Source: CALLPQ01 sp964392325 | GTDB taxonomy: Bacteria > Pseudomonadota > Alphaproteobacteria > Caulobacterales > Parvularculaceae | Reading direction: 5' to 3' | DNA: 64,000 nt | Assembly: GCA_964392325.1 (NCBI GenBank) | Contig: CAYMPJ010000009.1 | Coordinates: 1-64,000 of the forward strand | Shown here: positions 16,785-25,208 of the stretch, piece by piece | How positions within the stretch are numbered: position 1 is the stretch's first letter | Layout: each line of letters opens with the position of its first letter | The notes under the pieces: generated by a model | What the model saw: the letters and a program-made list of their open reading frames with translations, nothing else | Databases searched by the model: none | What the model was told of the DNA's origin: nothing | Translations under genes and position numbers: made by a program

Positions 16785-17513
16785 ATGAAACTGCCTTCAG
16801 CTCTTCCCCATAAAGCTATTACAAAGCTTCATCGCTGGAGCGCCCTTCTTGTTGGGGTGCAAATTATACTCTGGATACTCAGCGGTATCATCATGACGTG
16901 GTTCCATATTGATGTTGTAAGGGGCGATAAACATGCCGCAATAGCAGGGCCGGTTGAACTCGCAGCGCACAATCTCATTGCACCGGGGGGAATAATTGCC
17001 CAATCAGAAGGGGCGTTAACTTTAGAGTTAAAAAATTTCGACGGCTCGCCCGTCTATATAACGCACGGTAATGGCGCCGATCACATGTATAATGCCCTGA
17101 CAGGTGAAAAGCTAAGCCCGCTTGATAAAAACACCATTACAACAATTGCAAACCGGGACTATATCGGGGATTCGAAAGTGAAGCATGCCCGCTTGCTTAC
17201 AAAAACCCCCAAAGAATATAGAGGCCCTCTTCCGGTATGGCAGGTGGAATTTTCCAATAATTTAAAAACAAGACTATATATATCGCCCGTCAGCGGTGAG
17301 GTTTTAAGCCGGCGCAATAAAATATGGAGACTTTATGACTTTATGTGGATGCTCCACATCATGGATTATGATGAACGGGAAAACCACAATAATCTACTTA
17401 TAAAGTTCTTTTCAATGACAAGTCTATTTTTTGTCTTTAGCGGCATCTTTTTAATCTGGCGATCATTCAAGACAGGTAAGTATAAAGCCGATCTTAAAAA
17501 TATTCGTTCATAA
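16785..17513 (+). CDS. PepSY-domain membrane protein
   Basis: This 242-residue inner-membrane protein has a first membrane segment near 19-40 preceded by HRWSALLVGVQIILW. The HRW motif is typical of PepSY-associated membrane proteins, where the histidine may ligate haem. A periplasmic PepSY-like region contains WQVEFSNNLKTRLYISPVSGEVLSRRN, and a second membrane segment sits near the C-terminus (LIKFFSMTSLFFVFSGIFLIW). WMLHIMDYDERENHNN precedes it, another family hallmark. Members act in reduction of metal chelates or restrain peptidases; linkage to the putative lipoprotein peptidase just upstream fits the second idea, but this is inference. Confidence 0.78.
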   Translation: MKLPSALPHKAITKLHRWSALLVGVQIILWILSGIIMTWFHIDVVRGDKHAAIAGPVELAAHNLIAPGGIIAQSEGALTLELKNFDGSPVYITHGNGADHMYNALTGEKLSPLDKNTITTIANRDYIGDSKVKHARLLTKTPKEYRGPLPVWQVEFSNNLKTRLYISPVSGEVLSRRNKIWRLYDFMWMLHIMDYDERENHNNLLIKFFSMTSLFFVFSGIFLIWRSFKTGKYKADLKNIRS

Positions 17514-17708
17514 TTTATAAATACAATTTACTCCTTGCTTAATAAATTCAATCGCATTTTATTCATCTGCAAACTAACTATTAATAAGCTCATATTTTTG
17601 TTTGAAATTTATCATTTTTCTGCTTCAGATTGATACGATTTAAACGGATATTTACCCAATGAGGGTTACAAAGCACATCAGAAAACGAATTTAAGGATGT
17701 GCTCACCC

Positions 17709-19196
17709 ATGGCTAAAACTGTTCTGATTGTTGATGATGACCCGACACAACGCCGCATTATGCAGGCTGTTTGTGAAAAAGCCGGATATCCGGTCTTACA
17801 AGCCGAAGATGGTGAGGGTGCCCTTAGAGTGCTGCAAAGTCAGGAAAGCCAGGATGTTGGCCTGATTATGCTGGATTTAAAAATGCCCGGTATTGGCGGC
17901 ATGGAAACGCTAAAACGGTCAAAAATTTTCCGCGAAGAGCTACCTGTGATTGTCTTAACTGCCCAAGGCGGTATCGATACAGTTGTAGAAGCCATGCAAA
18001 GCGGGGCAGCAGATTTTTTCGTAAAACCTGTATCGCCTGAGCGCATTATTGTCTCCATTAACAATGCCCTCAATATTTCCACCTTGAAGGGGGAAGTCTC
18101 CAGATTAAAACGTAAAAATGATGGGCAAATGGGTTTTGCCGATCTCATTGGCGCCAGCTCTAGCCTCGCCCATGTTATTCGCCTTGGTGAACGGGCGGCG
18201 GCTTCTACGATACCGATCTTGATTACCGGTGAATCCGGAGTTGGCAAAGAAATGATCGCACGCGCCATTCAAGGCTCGTCCGAACGTTCAGGACGCCCTT
18301 TCATTACAGTCAATTGCGGCGCCATCCCCGAAAACCTTGTGGAAAGCATTTTGTTTGGCCATGAAAAGGGCTCGTTCACGGGCGCGAATGCCAAGCATAT
18401 TGGTAAATTTGAAGAAGCCTCTGGGGGAACTTTGTTCCTTGATGAGGTGGGAGAACTTCCCGCAGACATGCAGGTTAAACTTCTAAGGGCGCTGCAAGAG
18501 GGTGAAGTCGATCCGGTTGGCTCAAAACGCCCGGTAAAAGTCGACGTTCGGGTGATCTCAGCGACCAACCGTAATCTTGCTGAAGAAGTCAAAGTCGGTA
18601 ATTTCCGCGAAGATTTATTCTATCGCTTGAATGTTTTCCCAATCGAAGTACCGCCATTGCGCAGTCGGCCAGAAGATGTTCCGGCCCTGATTGAGCATTT
18701 TATCCAGCGCTATAATGCAGAAGAGCGTAGAGATGTACGCGGCGTTCAACATGAAGTTCTGGAAGTTCTGAAAAGTCAGGCATGGCCGGGCAATGTACGG
18801 CAACTTGAAAACACAATATTTCGCGCCGTCGTTCTATCAGAGAGCGCTTATCTGTCGGCTGAAGATTTTCCAACCCTTTCTGCACAATTTGAATCTGCCG
18901 GGGTGGTTTCAGGGCCGCCAGTTCTATTTGAAGATCTACCAGCTGAAGCAACGCAGGCAGTCGATACGGCCATCGCATTTCGCAACTCTGGTATTCCCGA
19001 TGATGACCCAATTCATCTCTATGACCGTGAAGGCCATTTACGCTCGCTCGTCGATATTGAAACAGATGTCATTCGTCTTGCGATAGAAACCTATGATGGC
19101 CGTATGTCAGAGATTGCCCGCCGGCTTGGTATGGGACGCTCAACGCTCTATCGCAAAATTCGCGAATATAATCTTGAAGTTAAGCGCGCGAGCTAA
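17709..19196 (+). CDS. Sigma-54-dependent response regulator (REC-AAA+-Fis HTH)
   Basis: This NtrC-family transcription activator of about 495 residues has a receiver domain (1-120) with acidic pocket DDD and phospho-acceptor in LIMLDLKMPG. The AAA+ domain (about 150-380) has Walker A GESGVGKE, Walker B GGTLFLDEVGEL and arginine finger region FREDLFYRLNVFPIEVPPLR. A linker of about 60 residues leads to a Fis-type HTH (MSEIARRLGMGRSTLYRKIREYNL). The sigma-54 contact loop reads GSFTGA, not the canonical GAFTGA. The ATG at 17709 fits AAGGA eleven bases upstream better than the ATG at 17697. No partner histidine kinase is adjacent. Target genes are unknown, but a good -24/-12 promoter exists at 55 kb. 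Confidence 0.9.
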   Translation: MAKTVLIVDDDPTQRRIMQAVCEKAGYPVLQAEDGEGALRVLQSQESQDVGLIMLDLKMPGIGGMETLKRSKIFREELPVIVLTAQGGIDTVVEAMQSGAADFFVKPVSPERIIVSINNALNISTLKGEVSRLKRKNDGQMGFADLIGASSSLAHVIRLGERAAASTIPILITGESGVGKEMIARAIQGSSERSGRPFITVNCGAIPENLVESILFGHEKGSFTGANAKHIGKFEEASGGTLFLDEVGELPADMQVKLLRALQEGEVDPVGSKRPVKVDVRVISATNRNLAEEVKVGNFREDLFYRLNVFPIEVPPLRSRPEDVPALIEHFIQRYNAEERRDVRGVQHEVLEVLKSQAWPGNVRQLENTIFRAVVLSESAYLSAEDFPTLSAQFESAGVVSGPPVLFEDLPAEATQAVDTAIAFRNSGIPDDDPIHLYDREGHLRSLVDIETDVIRLAIETYDGRMSEIARRLGMGRSTLYRKIREYNLEVKRAS

Positions 19197-19224
19197 AGCG
19201 ACCCGCTTGAACAAAAAATCAAAA

Positions 19225-20070
19225 TCAGGCGGCGACCTCATTATCGCCGCCATTTTTTCCTAAATCAAAAACTGGTAATTTCAGCATAACGATTAAGGAG
19301 CGTATCTCCAGCCTTGCCGTGAGATGGCTCATTGTTTTGAGTTTGATGGGAGACTTGGCCCCTCCCAGATCAAGCAAAGTTAATCCGATTGGAAATAATT
19401 CCCGGAAAATCACGCGCTCGCCAAAACCGCGAACAATCCGAAAGCCAATTCGTTCCGATAAATCATCAAGTCGCTCTCCGACCTCTTGTTGGTTTTTTGC
19501 TTTGGTCGGTGATAAACGGTTTCGCATGACCACCCAGTCGATACCTTTTTGCACACCAGAAACAGCTCTTTGTTTACGCGCCTCCCACACAATTTCCGAG
19601 TAAACACTCGGCTCGATAATCTCTTTGGTTTCTGAATCGATCTTTGCCAACAAATCAAAGTCAACAAAACTGTCATTCATCGGCGTCAAAATTGTATCCG
19701 CATGGGCATGGGCAAGACGAGCCAGAAATGTATTCGCCCCCGGACAATCGATAAGAATAAAATGGCAATCAGCCAAGCTTCGTAGAGCCTGTTGAAATGC
19801 TGCACTTTCTATTTCAATTGACTTTGTCCGGCTATCGTCAAGGCACGGGTTTATGTTCACAATTTCGGGGAATTGTAATTCCATACCCGAATGTTGTGAA
19901 AAGGCTTTCCGGTTCTCAAAATATCGGGTGAGGCTGCGTTGGCGATGATCGAGATCAATCGCCCCAACCCTGTAGCCACTTTTGAGAAGGGCAACGATGA
20001 TGTGCATCGCAGCCGTTGACTTGCCCGAGCCCCCCTTTTCGTTCCCAACCACAATCAGATGCGTATCCAT
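19225..20070 (-). CDS. mipZ: Division-plane positioning ATPase MipZ
   Basis: This ParA/MinD-type P-loop ATPase of 281 residues binds chromosomal DNA and ParB, forms a polar gradient and blocks FtsZ assembly away from midcell in MipZ-bearing alphaproteobacteria. The deviant Walker A GNEKGGSGKST (about 8-18) is followed by IDLDHRQRSLTRYFENR. FILIDCPGANTFLARLAHAHADTILTPMNDSFVDFDLL and WVVMRNRLSPTKAKN align closely with Caulobacter MipZ, as does ERVIFRELFPIGLTLLDL. ParB is not in the window. The final codons (GGDNEVAA) coincide with a terminator hairpin shared with the convergent response regulator gene. MipZ identity is well supported over generic ParA by these blocks. Confidence 0.93.
   Translation of the reverse strand: MDTHLIVVGNEKGGSGKSTAAMHIIVALLKSGYRVGAIDLDHRQRSLTRYFENRKAFSQHSGMELQFPEIVNINPCLDDSRTKSIEIESAAFQQALRSLADCHFILIDCPGANTFLARLAHAHADTILTPMNDSFVDFDLLAKIDSETKEIIEPSVYSEIVWEARKQRAVSGVQKGIDWVVMRNRLSPTKAKNQQEVGERLDDLSERIGFRIVRGFGERVIFRELFPIGLTLLDLGGAKSPIKLKTMSHLTARLEIRSLIVMLKLPVFDLGKNGGDNEVAA
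19228..19258. terminator. Bidirectional terminator overlapping the 3' end of mipZ
   Basis: GGCGGCGA (19228-19235) and TCGCCGCC (19244-19251) form a perfect 8-bp GC-rich stem with an 8-nt loop. Rightwards it is followed by ATTTTTT (19252-19258), serving the response regulator gene. Leftwards it is followed by TGATTTTGATTTTTT, serving mipZ. The stem itself is coding sequence for the last residues of MipZ. Confidence 0.8.
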
Positions 20071-20222
20071 ATAGCGAGCCTAAAAGGTAAATGAAAAGCC
20101 CAACGATTGTGCGCAAAAGAGACGATCTGAGCTGTCATGTTTCTTGCATGGGTTGTAGCGATTCCCGTGCAGTTAATTAACATAATATCTGATGAACTCG
20201 ATGTAACCAACGGTAAAGTGGT

Positions 20223-21230
20223 ATGATTTTGGTAAAAATACTCTTTTGGGCGCACTTACGGGCAATTACTCTGCTATCGGCTTATTTTTCAATGCCCGAG
20301 AGGCCAAAGACGGCAAAAGTTGAAGCGCACCCGAACCGCGCTGTTTGCTCGGTATCGTCCGCTCTTGACCACATAGCTGGTAGGGCATTTCTGCTCGGAA
20401 AAATAACAGCTGCGCTATTTGTATCCGCTTTGCATATATCAACGGCAAACGCGGAAATTTCGGTTACTCCCCTGCGCGGCCTCCTGAATGATGAAAGCCA
20501 AAACATAGAATTTATTGCCAGTAATCCATCCCAGCGTCTTATCGATATACGGGTTTCTATTATCGAGCTCGATGCAACCCCAGAAGGTTACGCGCCGGCC
20601 TCAAGGCAAACCCGCAAGACCATAAGTGCCGCCCCATGGTTAATCATTACCCCTCTCGCCTTTACTTTGGAGCCCGGCGAGCGACGCCCGATCCATGTGG
20701 CTTTAAGAAAAAAAATGACACTCCCTTCAACTGAACGACGCTCCCATCTTTATATTGAAAGTGGGCCAGCTAGAAATAATATTCATCGCATAAGTTATGG
20801 ATATCAATCGGGAAAAAATACCGGATTGGGGTTTGATGCGAGTTTCGCAATTTCCGTACCCATTATTGTACGCGATCGCACGATGCCGTTTCACGCCAAT
20901 AAAATAAATTTTACAGACACACAGTTAATTCGCGACGATCAAGGGCTTTTGAACATAAAGACAAGCCTTACAAGCAAATCCAATGATTACTCATATTTAG
21001 GCAAAATCATCGTTAGCCATAAGGCTAAAGGATGGTCAAATTCGAGCCCTGACAAAATCCTGGCAGAAATTGATAATATTGCTCTCTACACGGATACGTC
21101 AAAAAGATCGCTAATCATCGATCTCGATCTGGAAGATATTCCGTCGGGAGCAATGGAGATTACCTATGAAGGCCGCGCTGAATATGAAGGGCAAACCTTG
21201 GCAGTGAAGAAATTTCAGATCGAGAATTAA
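20223..21230 (+). CDS. Orphan periplasmic pilus-type chaperone (PapD-like)
   Basis: This protein of up to 335 residues has its mature part beginning after a signal peptide that ends STANA|EISVTPLRG. The N-terminal immunoglobulin-like domain has the chaperone layout: strand A1 ISVTPLRGLL, PWLIITPLAFTLEPGERRPIHVALR matching the P-x-x-x-x-L-x-P-G conserved block, and R/K residues at the expected cleft position. The second domain is weaker. Such chaperones normally sit in operons with an usher and pilins; none is near. The N-terminus is uncertain: the ATG at 20223 leaves about 60 residues before the signal core, a second ATG lies at 20292, and neither has a clear ribosome binding site. Confidence 0.65.
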   Translation: MILVKILFWAHLRAITLLSAYFSMPERPKTAKVEAHPNRAVCSVSSALDHIAGRAFLLGKITAALFVSALHISTANAEISVTPLRGLLNDESQNIEFIASNPSQRLIDIRVSIIELDATPEGYAPASRQTRKTISAAPWLIITPLAFTLEPGERRPIHVALRKKMTLPSTERRSHLYIESGPARNNIHRISYGYQSGKNTGLGFDASFAISVPIIVRDRTMPFHANKINFTDTQLIRDDQGLLNIKTSLTSKSNDYSYLGKIIVSHKAKGWSNSSPDKILAEIDNIALYTDTSKRSLIIDLDLEDIPSGAMEITYEGRAEYEGQTLAVKKFQIEN

Positions 21231-21254
21231 TACAAATTATTCTTCAAGACCAAA

Positions 21255-23594
21255 TCACTCTACAAGGGCAGGTACATTGTTTCCGCCATCGCCATCATAA
21301 TCCTTCGATGAACCATCACCCGATTCATCAGGAACGAAGATAAAGCTGAGCTTTTTACTATCATTCTTATCAATGCTGACTTTCACGAGGCCGCCATTTT
21401 TGAGAGATCCGAAAAGGATTTCGTCGGCAATCGGTTTTTTGACGTATTCTTGAATAATACGCCCTAGCGGCCGCGCGCCCATTTCGTCATCAAATCCGCG
21501 CGATGCGAGCCAATTCATCGAGTCGCTGTCGAGTTCGAAGGAAATATTACGGTCGGCAAGCTGGGATTCCAGTTGCAAAATAAACTTCTCGACAATTTTA
21601 TCAATGATAGGACCAGACAAGCCAGCAAACTGAATGGTTGCATCAAGACGATTACGAAATTCCGGGGTAAACAGACGTTTAATAGCCCCCTCGCGTTCAT
21701 CTGTTTTTTTGCCCGCGCCAAAACCAATACCGAGTTTTGAAGCATCAGAAGCACCAGCATTGGTCGTCATAATCAAAATAACATTTCGAAAATCTACTTT
21801 ACGACCATTTGCATCCGTTAGTTGACCATTATCCATCACCTGTAAGAGGATATTGAAAATTTCCGGATGGGCTTTTTCTATTTCATCAAGAAGCAAAACC
21901 GCATGAGGGTTTTGGTCTACAGCATCTGTTAACAGTCCCCCTTGATCGAAGCCAACATAGCCCGGCGGCGCACCAATGAGACGTGAAACAGTGTGGCGCT
22001 CCATATATTCCGACATATCAAAGCGCAGTAACTCAACACCAAGGGCAAACCCCAACTGTTTTGCTACTTCCGTTTTACCAACACCAGTAGGCCCGGCAAA
22101 CAGATAACTACCAATTGGTTTGTTTGGCTCGCGAAGTCCCGCCCGCGAGAGCTTAATGGCGGCGGCAAGCTGATCTATTGCTTCATCCTGACCAAAGACA
22201 ACCCGCCTTAAATCTTGGGGCAGCGAGCGTAACCGCTCTGTGTCAGAGGTTGAAACCGATTTTGCCGGTATGCGCGCCATTTTGGAAATGACATCTTCCA
22301 CTTCCGCTTCATCGATTACGGATTTACGCTCATCGACGGGGAATAATCGCTGACGCGCACCCGCCTCATCAATCACGTCAATTGCTTTATCGGGTAGCTT
22401 TCTGTCAGCCATATATTTGGAAGATAGATCAACCGCTGATTTCAATGCCGCATCTGTATAGGTTACATCATGATGCTCTTCAAAATGCGATTTGAGGCCC
22501 GTCAAAATTTTCAATGTGTCAGGAATACTTGGTTCAACAATATCAATTTTCTGGAAACGCCGCGCAAGCGCGCGATCTTTCTCAAAATGTTGGCGATACT
22601 CTTTATACGTTGTAGACCCCATACAACGCAAGGCACCAGATTGCAGTGCCGGTTTCAATAGGTTGGAGGCATCCATTGCCCCGCCCGAAGTCGCGCCAGC
22701 GCCAATAACAGTGTGAATTTCGTCAATAAATAAAACCGCATCCTCATGCTCTTCCAAAGCCGTTAAGACCGATTTAATCCGTTCTTCAAAATCACCGCGA
22801 TAGCGTGTACCAGCCAATAGCGTTCCCATTTCAAGAGAATAAATAGTCGATCCCGCCAAGACTTCAGGCACTTTTTCATCCACAATTTTTAAGGCAAGCC
22901 CTTCGGCTATGGCTGTTTTACCAACGCCCGGTTCTCCCACAAAAAGCGGGTTGTTTTTTCTGCGGCGACACAAAATCTGGATTGCGCGCTCGACTTCTGC
23001 TTCGCGGCCAATGAGCGGGTCGATTTTACCCCGCCTCGCCTTGTCATTTAGATCAATACAATAGGCAGAAAGAGCATCTTCGCCCGGCTTTGCCCCTTCG
23101 CCTTCCTCGGCGCCGATACGGGCCCGGCCACCGGGTCCTTGCTCTTTTGGATGTTTGGCAAGACCGTGAGAGATATAATTTACCGCATCAAAGCGGGTCA
23201 TATCCTGTTTTTGAAGGAAATGCGCAGCATTGGATTCGCGCTCGGCAAACATTGCCACCAACACATTCGCGCCCGTGACCTCCTCGCGGCCAGAAGATTG
23301 AACATGAATAACCGCACGCTGGATTACCCGCTGAAAGCTCGCCGTTGGCTTGGCCTGATCTTCGTCATCTTCTTCAAGGCATAGATTTGTCAGTTTATTT
23401 TCAATGAATTCATAGAGCTCGCGCCGAAGCAGATCGATATCTACATTGCAGGCTCTCATCACGGCAGCCGCATCACGATCATCTGCAAGCGCAAGCAGCA
23501 AATGCTCAAGAGTTGCAACCTCGTGTCGATACTCATTAGCAATTTCAATGGCGCGGTGAAGCGCCTCGTCAAGACTTCTGCTAAATGATGCCAT
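21255..23594 (-). CDS. clpA: ATP-dependent Clp protease ATP-binding subunit ClpA
   Basis: This Hsp100 unfoldase works with ClpP and receives N-degron substrates from ClpS. The 779 residues comprise the Clp_N repeats (about 1-145), a linker, first AAA+ (Walker A GEPGVGKT, Walker B VLFIDEIHTVIGAG), and second AAA+ (Walker A GPTGVGKTEV, Walker B LLLDEIEKAHPEI, sensor IMTTNAGA). A C-terminal subdomain has MGARPLGRIIQEYVKKPIADEILFG. Lack of the ClpB middle coiled coil and presence of IGL-type RNKLG... region (KLGIGFGAGKK) support ClpA. E. coli ClpA is 758 residues. A Gly/Asp-rich tail (SSKDYDGDGGNN) is extra. clpS is 112 bases upstream on the same strand, the usual pairing. clpP is elsewhere. Confidence 0.96.
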   Translation of the reverse strand: MASFSRSLDEALHRAIEIANEYRHEVATLEHLLLALADDRDAAAVMRACNVDIDLLRRELYEFIENKLTNLCLEEDDEDQAKPTASFQRVIQRAVIHVQSSGREEVTGANVLVAMFAERESNAAHFLQKQDMTRFDAVNYISHGLAKHPKEQGPGGRARIGAEEGEGAKPGEDALSAYCIDLNDKARRGKIDPLIGREAEVERAIQILCRRRKNNPLFVGEPGVGKTAIAEGLALKIVDEKVPEVLAGSTIYSLEMGTLLAGTRYRGDFEERIKSVLTALEEHEDAVLFIDEIHTVIGAGATSGGAMDASNLLKPALQSGALRCMGSTTYKEYRQHFEKDRALARRFQKIDIVEPSIPDTLKILTGLKSHFEEHHDVTYTDAALKSAVDLSSKYMADRKLPDKAIDVIDEAGARQRLFPVDERKSVIDEAEVEDVISKMARIPAKSVSTSDTERLRSLPQDLRRVVFGQDEAIDQLAAAIKLSRAGLREPNKPIGSYLFAGPTGVGKTEVAKQLGFALGVELLRFDMSEYMERHTVSRLIGAPPGYVGFDQGGLLTDAVDQNPHAVLLLDEIEKAHPEIFNILLQVMDNGQLTDANGRKVDFRNVILIMTTNAGASDASKLGIGFGAGKKTDEREGAIKRLFTPEFRNRLDATIQFAGLSGPIIDKIVEKFILQLESQLADRNISFELDSDSMNWLASRGFDDEMGARPLGRIIQEYVKKPIADEILFGSLKNGGLVKVSIDKNDSKKLSFIFVPDESGDGSSKDYDGDGGNNVPALVE

Positions 23595-23706
23595 TACCTT
23601 ATTAACCTACCTAAAATTACGATCTGAGCAAAAAAAGCGTCTCATAGTATCCATTGCCAGAAACATGCCCTTTACCGTTTTCGAACACCTACAAAAATTA
23701 ATATAG

Positions 23707-24054
23707 TTATTCCTTTTCCATTGTGCACTGGAGCGGGTGTTGATTTCTTCGTGATAACTCCATGACCTGAGCAACCTTGGTTTCGGCCACCTCATAAGTA
23801 TAAACACCGCAAATACCGACATTATTCTGGTGCACGTGCAACATTATTTTAAGGGCATCCTCAGGACTTTTCTTAAAAATTGCCTGCAATAACCATACAA
23901 CGAACTCTTGGGGTGTGAAGTCATCATTCAACAATAAAACCTTGTACATAGAGGGTTTTTTGGTTTTCGGGGATGTCTTGGAAATGACACCAACCCCCAA
24001 ACCGTCCTCATTATCATTATCTTCCTCATTTGCCATATGAGTTTGAACCTTCAT
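23707..24054 (-). CDS. clpS: ClpS N-degron adaptor with a substituted gatekeeper residue
   Basis: This small adaptor delivers proteins with bulky hydrophobic N-termini to ClpA. The 115 residues comprise a flexible acidic N-terminus (1-35) and the folded core starting YKVLLLNDDFTPQEFVV. Aligned with E. coli ClpS (constant offset of nine), the N-degron pocket residues N34, D35, T38, V43, M62, V65, H66 and L99 are all kept as N43, D44, T47, V52, M71, V74, H75 and L108. The gatekeeper M40 is Gln49 here. The C-terminus ICGVYTYEVAETKVAQV and HPLQCTMEKE are standard. The start is the ATG at 24054 or the in-frame ATG at 24036. It lies directly upstream of clpA. Confidence 0.95.
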   Translation of the reverse strand: MKVQTHMANEEDNDNEDGLGVGVISKTSPKTKKPSMYKVLLLNDDFTPQEFVVWLLQAIFKKSPEDALKIMLHVHQNNVGICGVYTYEVAETKVAQVMELSRRNQHPLQCTMEKE

Positions 24055-24249
24055 GCCTGTAAATATCCATAACGAGCCACGGTCATCTTCCTATCTGGCG
24101 ACCGGAACCCTTTCGATTTACCAATTATAAGAGCATATACTCACAATAAGATGAATAGTCGCCATTATGTCAGGAGATGTATTTTTTTCCAAACTTGCCC
24201 ATTTTTATATACCAAGGGCTTACAAATTCTTAGCGAACCCAAAAATAAA

Positions 24250-24284
24250 CAGAAAAAGGGCTTGGCACATAAGCACCAAGCCCT
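24250..24284 (-). terminator. Intrinsic terminator of the phasin gene
   Basis: GGGCTTGG (24258-24265) pairs with CCAAGCCC (24276-24283) around a 10-nt loop. On the minus strand the stem is followed by TTTTTCTGTTTATTTTT. It lies about 30 bases after the phasin stop codon. Confidence 0.92.
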
Positions 24285-24315
24285 TGGTAATCTACAAATT
24301 ACGCAACTAAATGGG

Positions 24316-24765
24316 TTATGGACGGTAAGCTTGTACCGTCTCAATGAATTTATTGTAGCTATCAGTCATTGGCTCAAAAACTTCTTTGCTGTTTGATGCA
24401 ATAGCTTCGCTCATTTTATTGAACTGGGCCATATTGTTATCAAAAGCGCTCTTGAAATATTGTGTGTTTAGATCCAGAGCTTCCTGCGGGCTTTTGCAAG
24501 CTGCGATAGATTGAGCCGCTTTAAAGCCTTCTTCGAAGCTGGATTTTGCAAATTCAGCGTGCTCGCTTGTAAGTTGCTCTACATTTCCAGCAACTTTCTT
24601 AGATGCTTCAACGCAAGTTTCTAACGATTCTTTGTTAAGTTCAGCAAATTGCTCAAAACTGGCACTGATCTTTTCGAAACCTTCTTTAAAGGCTTCAGTA
24701 TTCATACCAGGCATCGCTTCGAAACCAGTTTCAGGTTTAGCTTTTGTTTTTTTGGTAGCAGCCAT
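24316..24765 (-). CDS. Phasin family protein (polyhydroxyalkanoate granule-associated)
   Basis: This 149-residue amphipathic helical protein coats PHA granules. It starts with a Lys-rich tail (MAATKKTKAKPETGFEAMPGMN), followed by long helices with the family pattern (FEQFAELNKESLETCVEASKKVAGNVEQL, KSPQEALDLNTQYFKSAFDNNMAQFNKM), matching phasin_2-type alphaproteobacterial proteins. A GGAG ribosome binding site stands six bases before the ATG and a strong terminator follows. Three TGC-N3-GCA inverted repeats upstream are candidate PhaR operators. PHA synthase is not in the window, so granule formation elsewhere in the genome is assumed from the family. Confidence 0.88.
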   Translation of the reverse strand: MAATKKTKAKPETGFEAMPGMNTEAFKEGFEKISASFEQFAELNKESLETCVEASKKVAGNVEQLTSEHAEFAKSSFEEGFKAAQSIAACKSPQEALDLNTQYFKSAFDNNMAQFNKMSEAIASNSKEVFEPMTDSYNKFIETVQAYRP

Positions 24766-24864
24766 AATAATCTCCGATTGCGCGTATTTAAAAATTTTAC
24801 TCAGTCGTCACTTTTTAGCCTTGAAACTATCTCTTCATCCCCGAAGAGCCGATAGTCTCTATCA

Positions 24865-24873
24865 TGCACTGCA
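24865..24873. promoter_or_regulatory. TGC-N3-GCA element 1, candidate PhaR operator
   Basis: TGCACTGCA lies 100 bases upstream of the phasin start. PhaR-type repressors of alphaproteobacterial phasin genes bind TGC-N3/4-GCA palindromes. The assignment is by motif and position only. Confidence 0.4.
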
Positions 24874-24907
24874 ACATAAACATTTTTCGCGAAAGGTCAA
24901 GTGATTT

Positions 24908-24922
24908 TTGTGCGTTGCACAA
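24908..24922. promoter_or_regulatory. TGC-N3-GCA element 2 within a perfect 15-bp palindrome, candidate PhaR operator
   Basis: TTGTGCGTTGCACAA has six-base perfect arms around a three-base centre. It is the best of three such sites upstream of the phasin gene. Confidence 0.5.
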
Positions 24923-25003
24923 TATTTTATTATTGTTTAAAATCAATATGTTAAAAAACCAACCCTAAAAATACAATTATTTTTTATCAAAAAAATACCG
25001 CAG

Positions 25004-25012
25004 TGCGATGCA
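25004..25012. promoter_or_regulatory. TGC-N3-GCA element 3, candidate PhaR operator
   Basis: TGCGATGCA stands about 240 bases upstream of the phasin start and 197 bases before the RidA-like gene. It shares the core of element 2 but lacks long arms. Confidence 0.35.
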
Positions 25013-25208
25013 AATTTCGGGAATTTGGAGCCTCTTTTTTGTAAATTTCCAGAATTATGGGCTTTGATAAGAACAAAACCCGATTTACTCAGTTTTATAC
25101 CCTGCGTTTAAGCGTCGCTATGAGCTCTGGGCCCATGTTTCTCATTGAGGGAAGAAGGGCAGACAGATAAGCTCTTGAAAACCGAAAAAACAAAATCACG
25201 AGAATCCC

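Larger units (their letters stand above)
24766..25208. other. Divergent promoter region of the phasin and RidA-like genes
   Basis: This AT-rich 443-base region contains the three TGC-N3-GCA elements listed separately. No gene is visible: the plus-strand open frames reading through it are shadows without ribosome binding sites. Confidence 0.5.
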
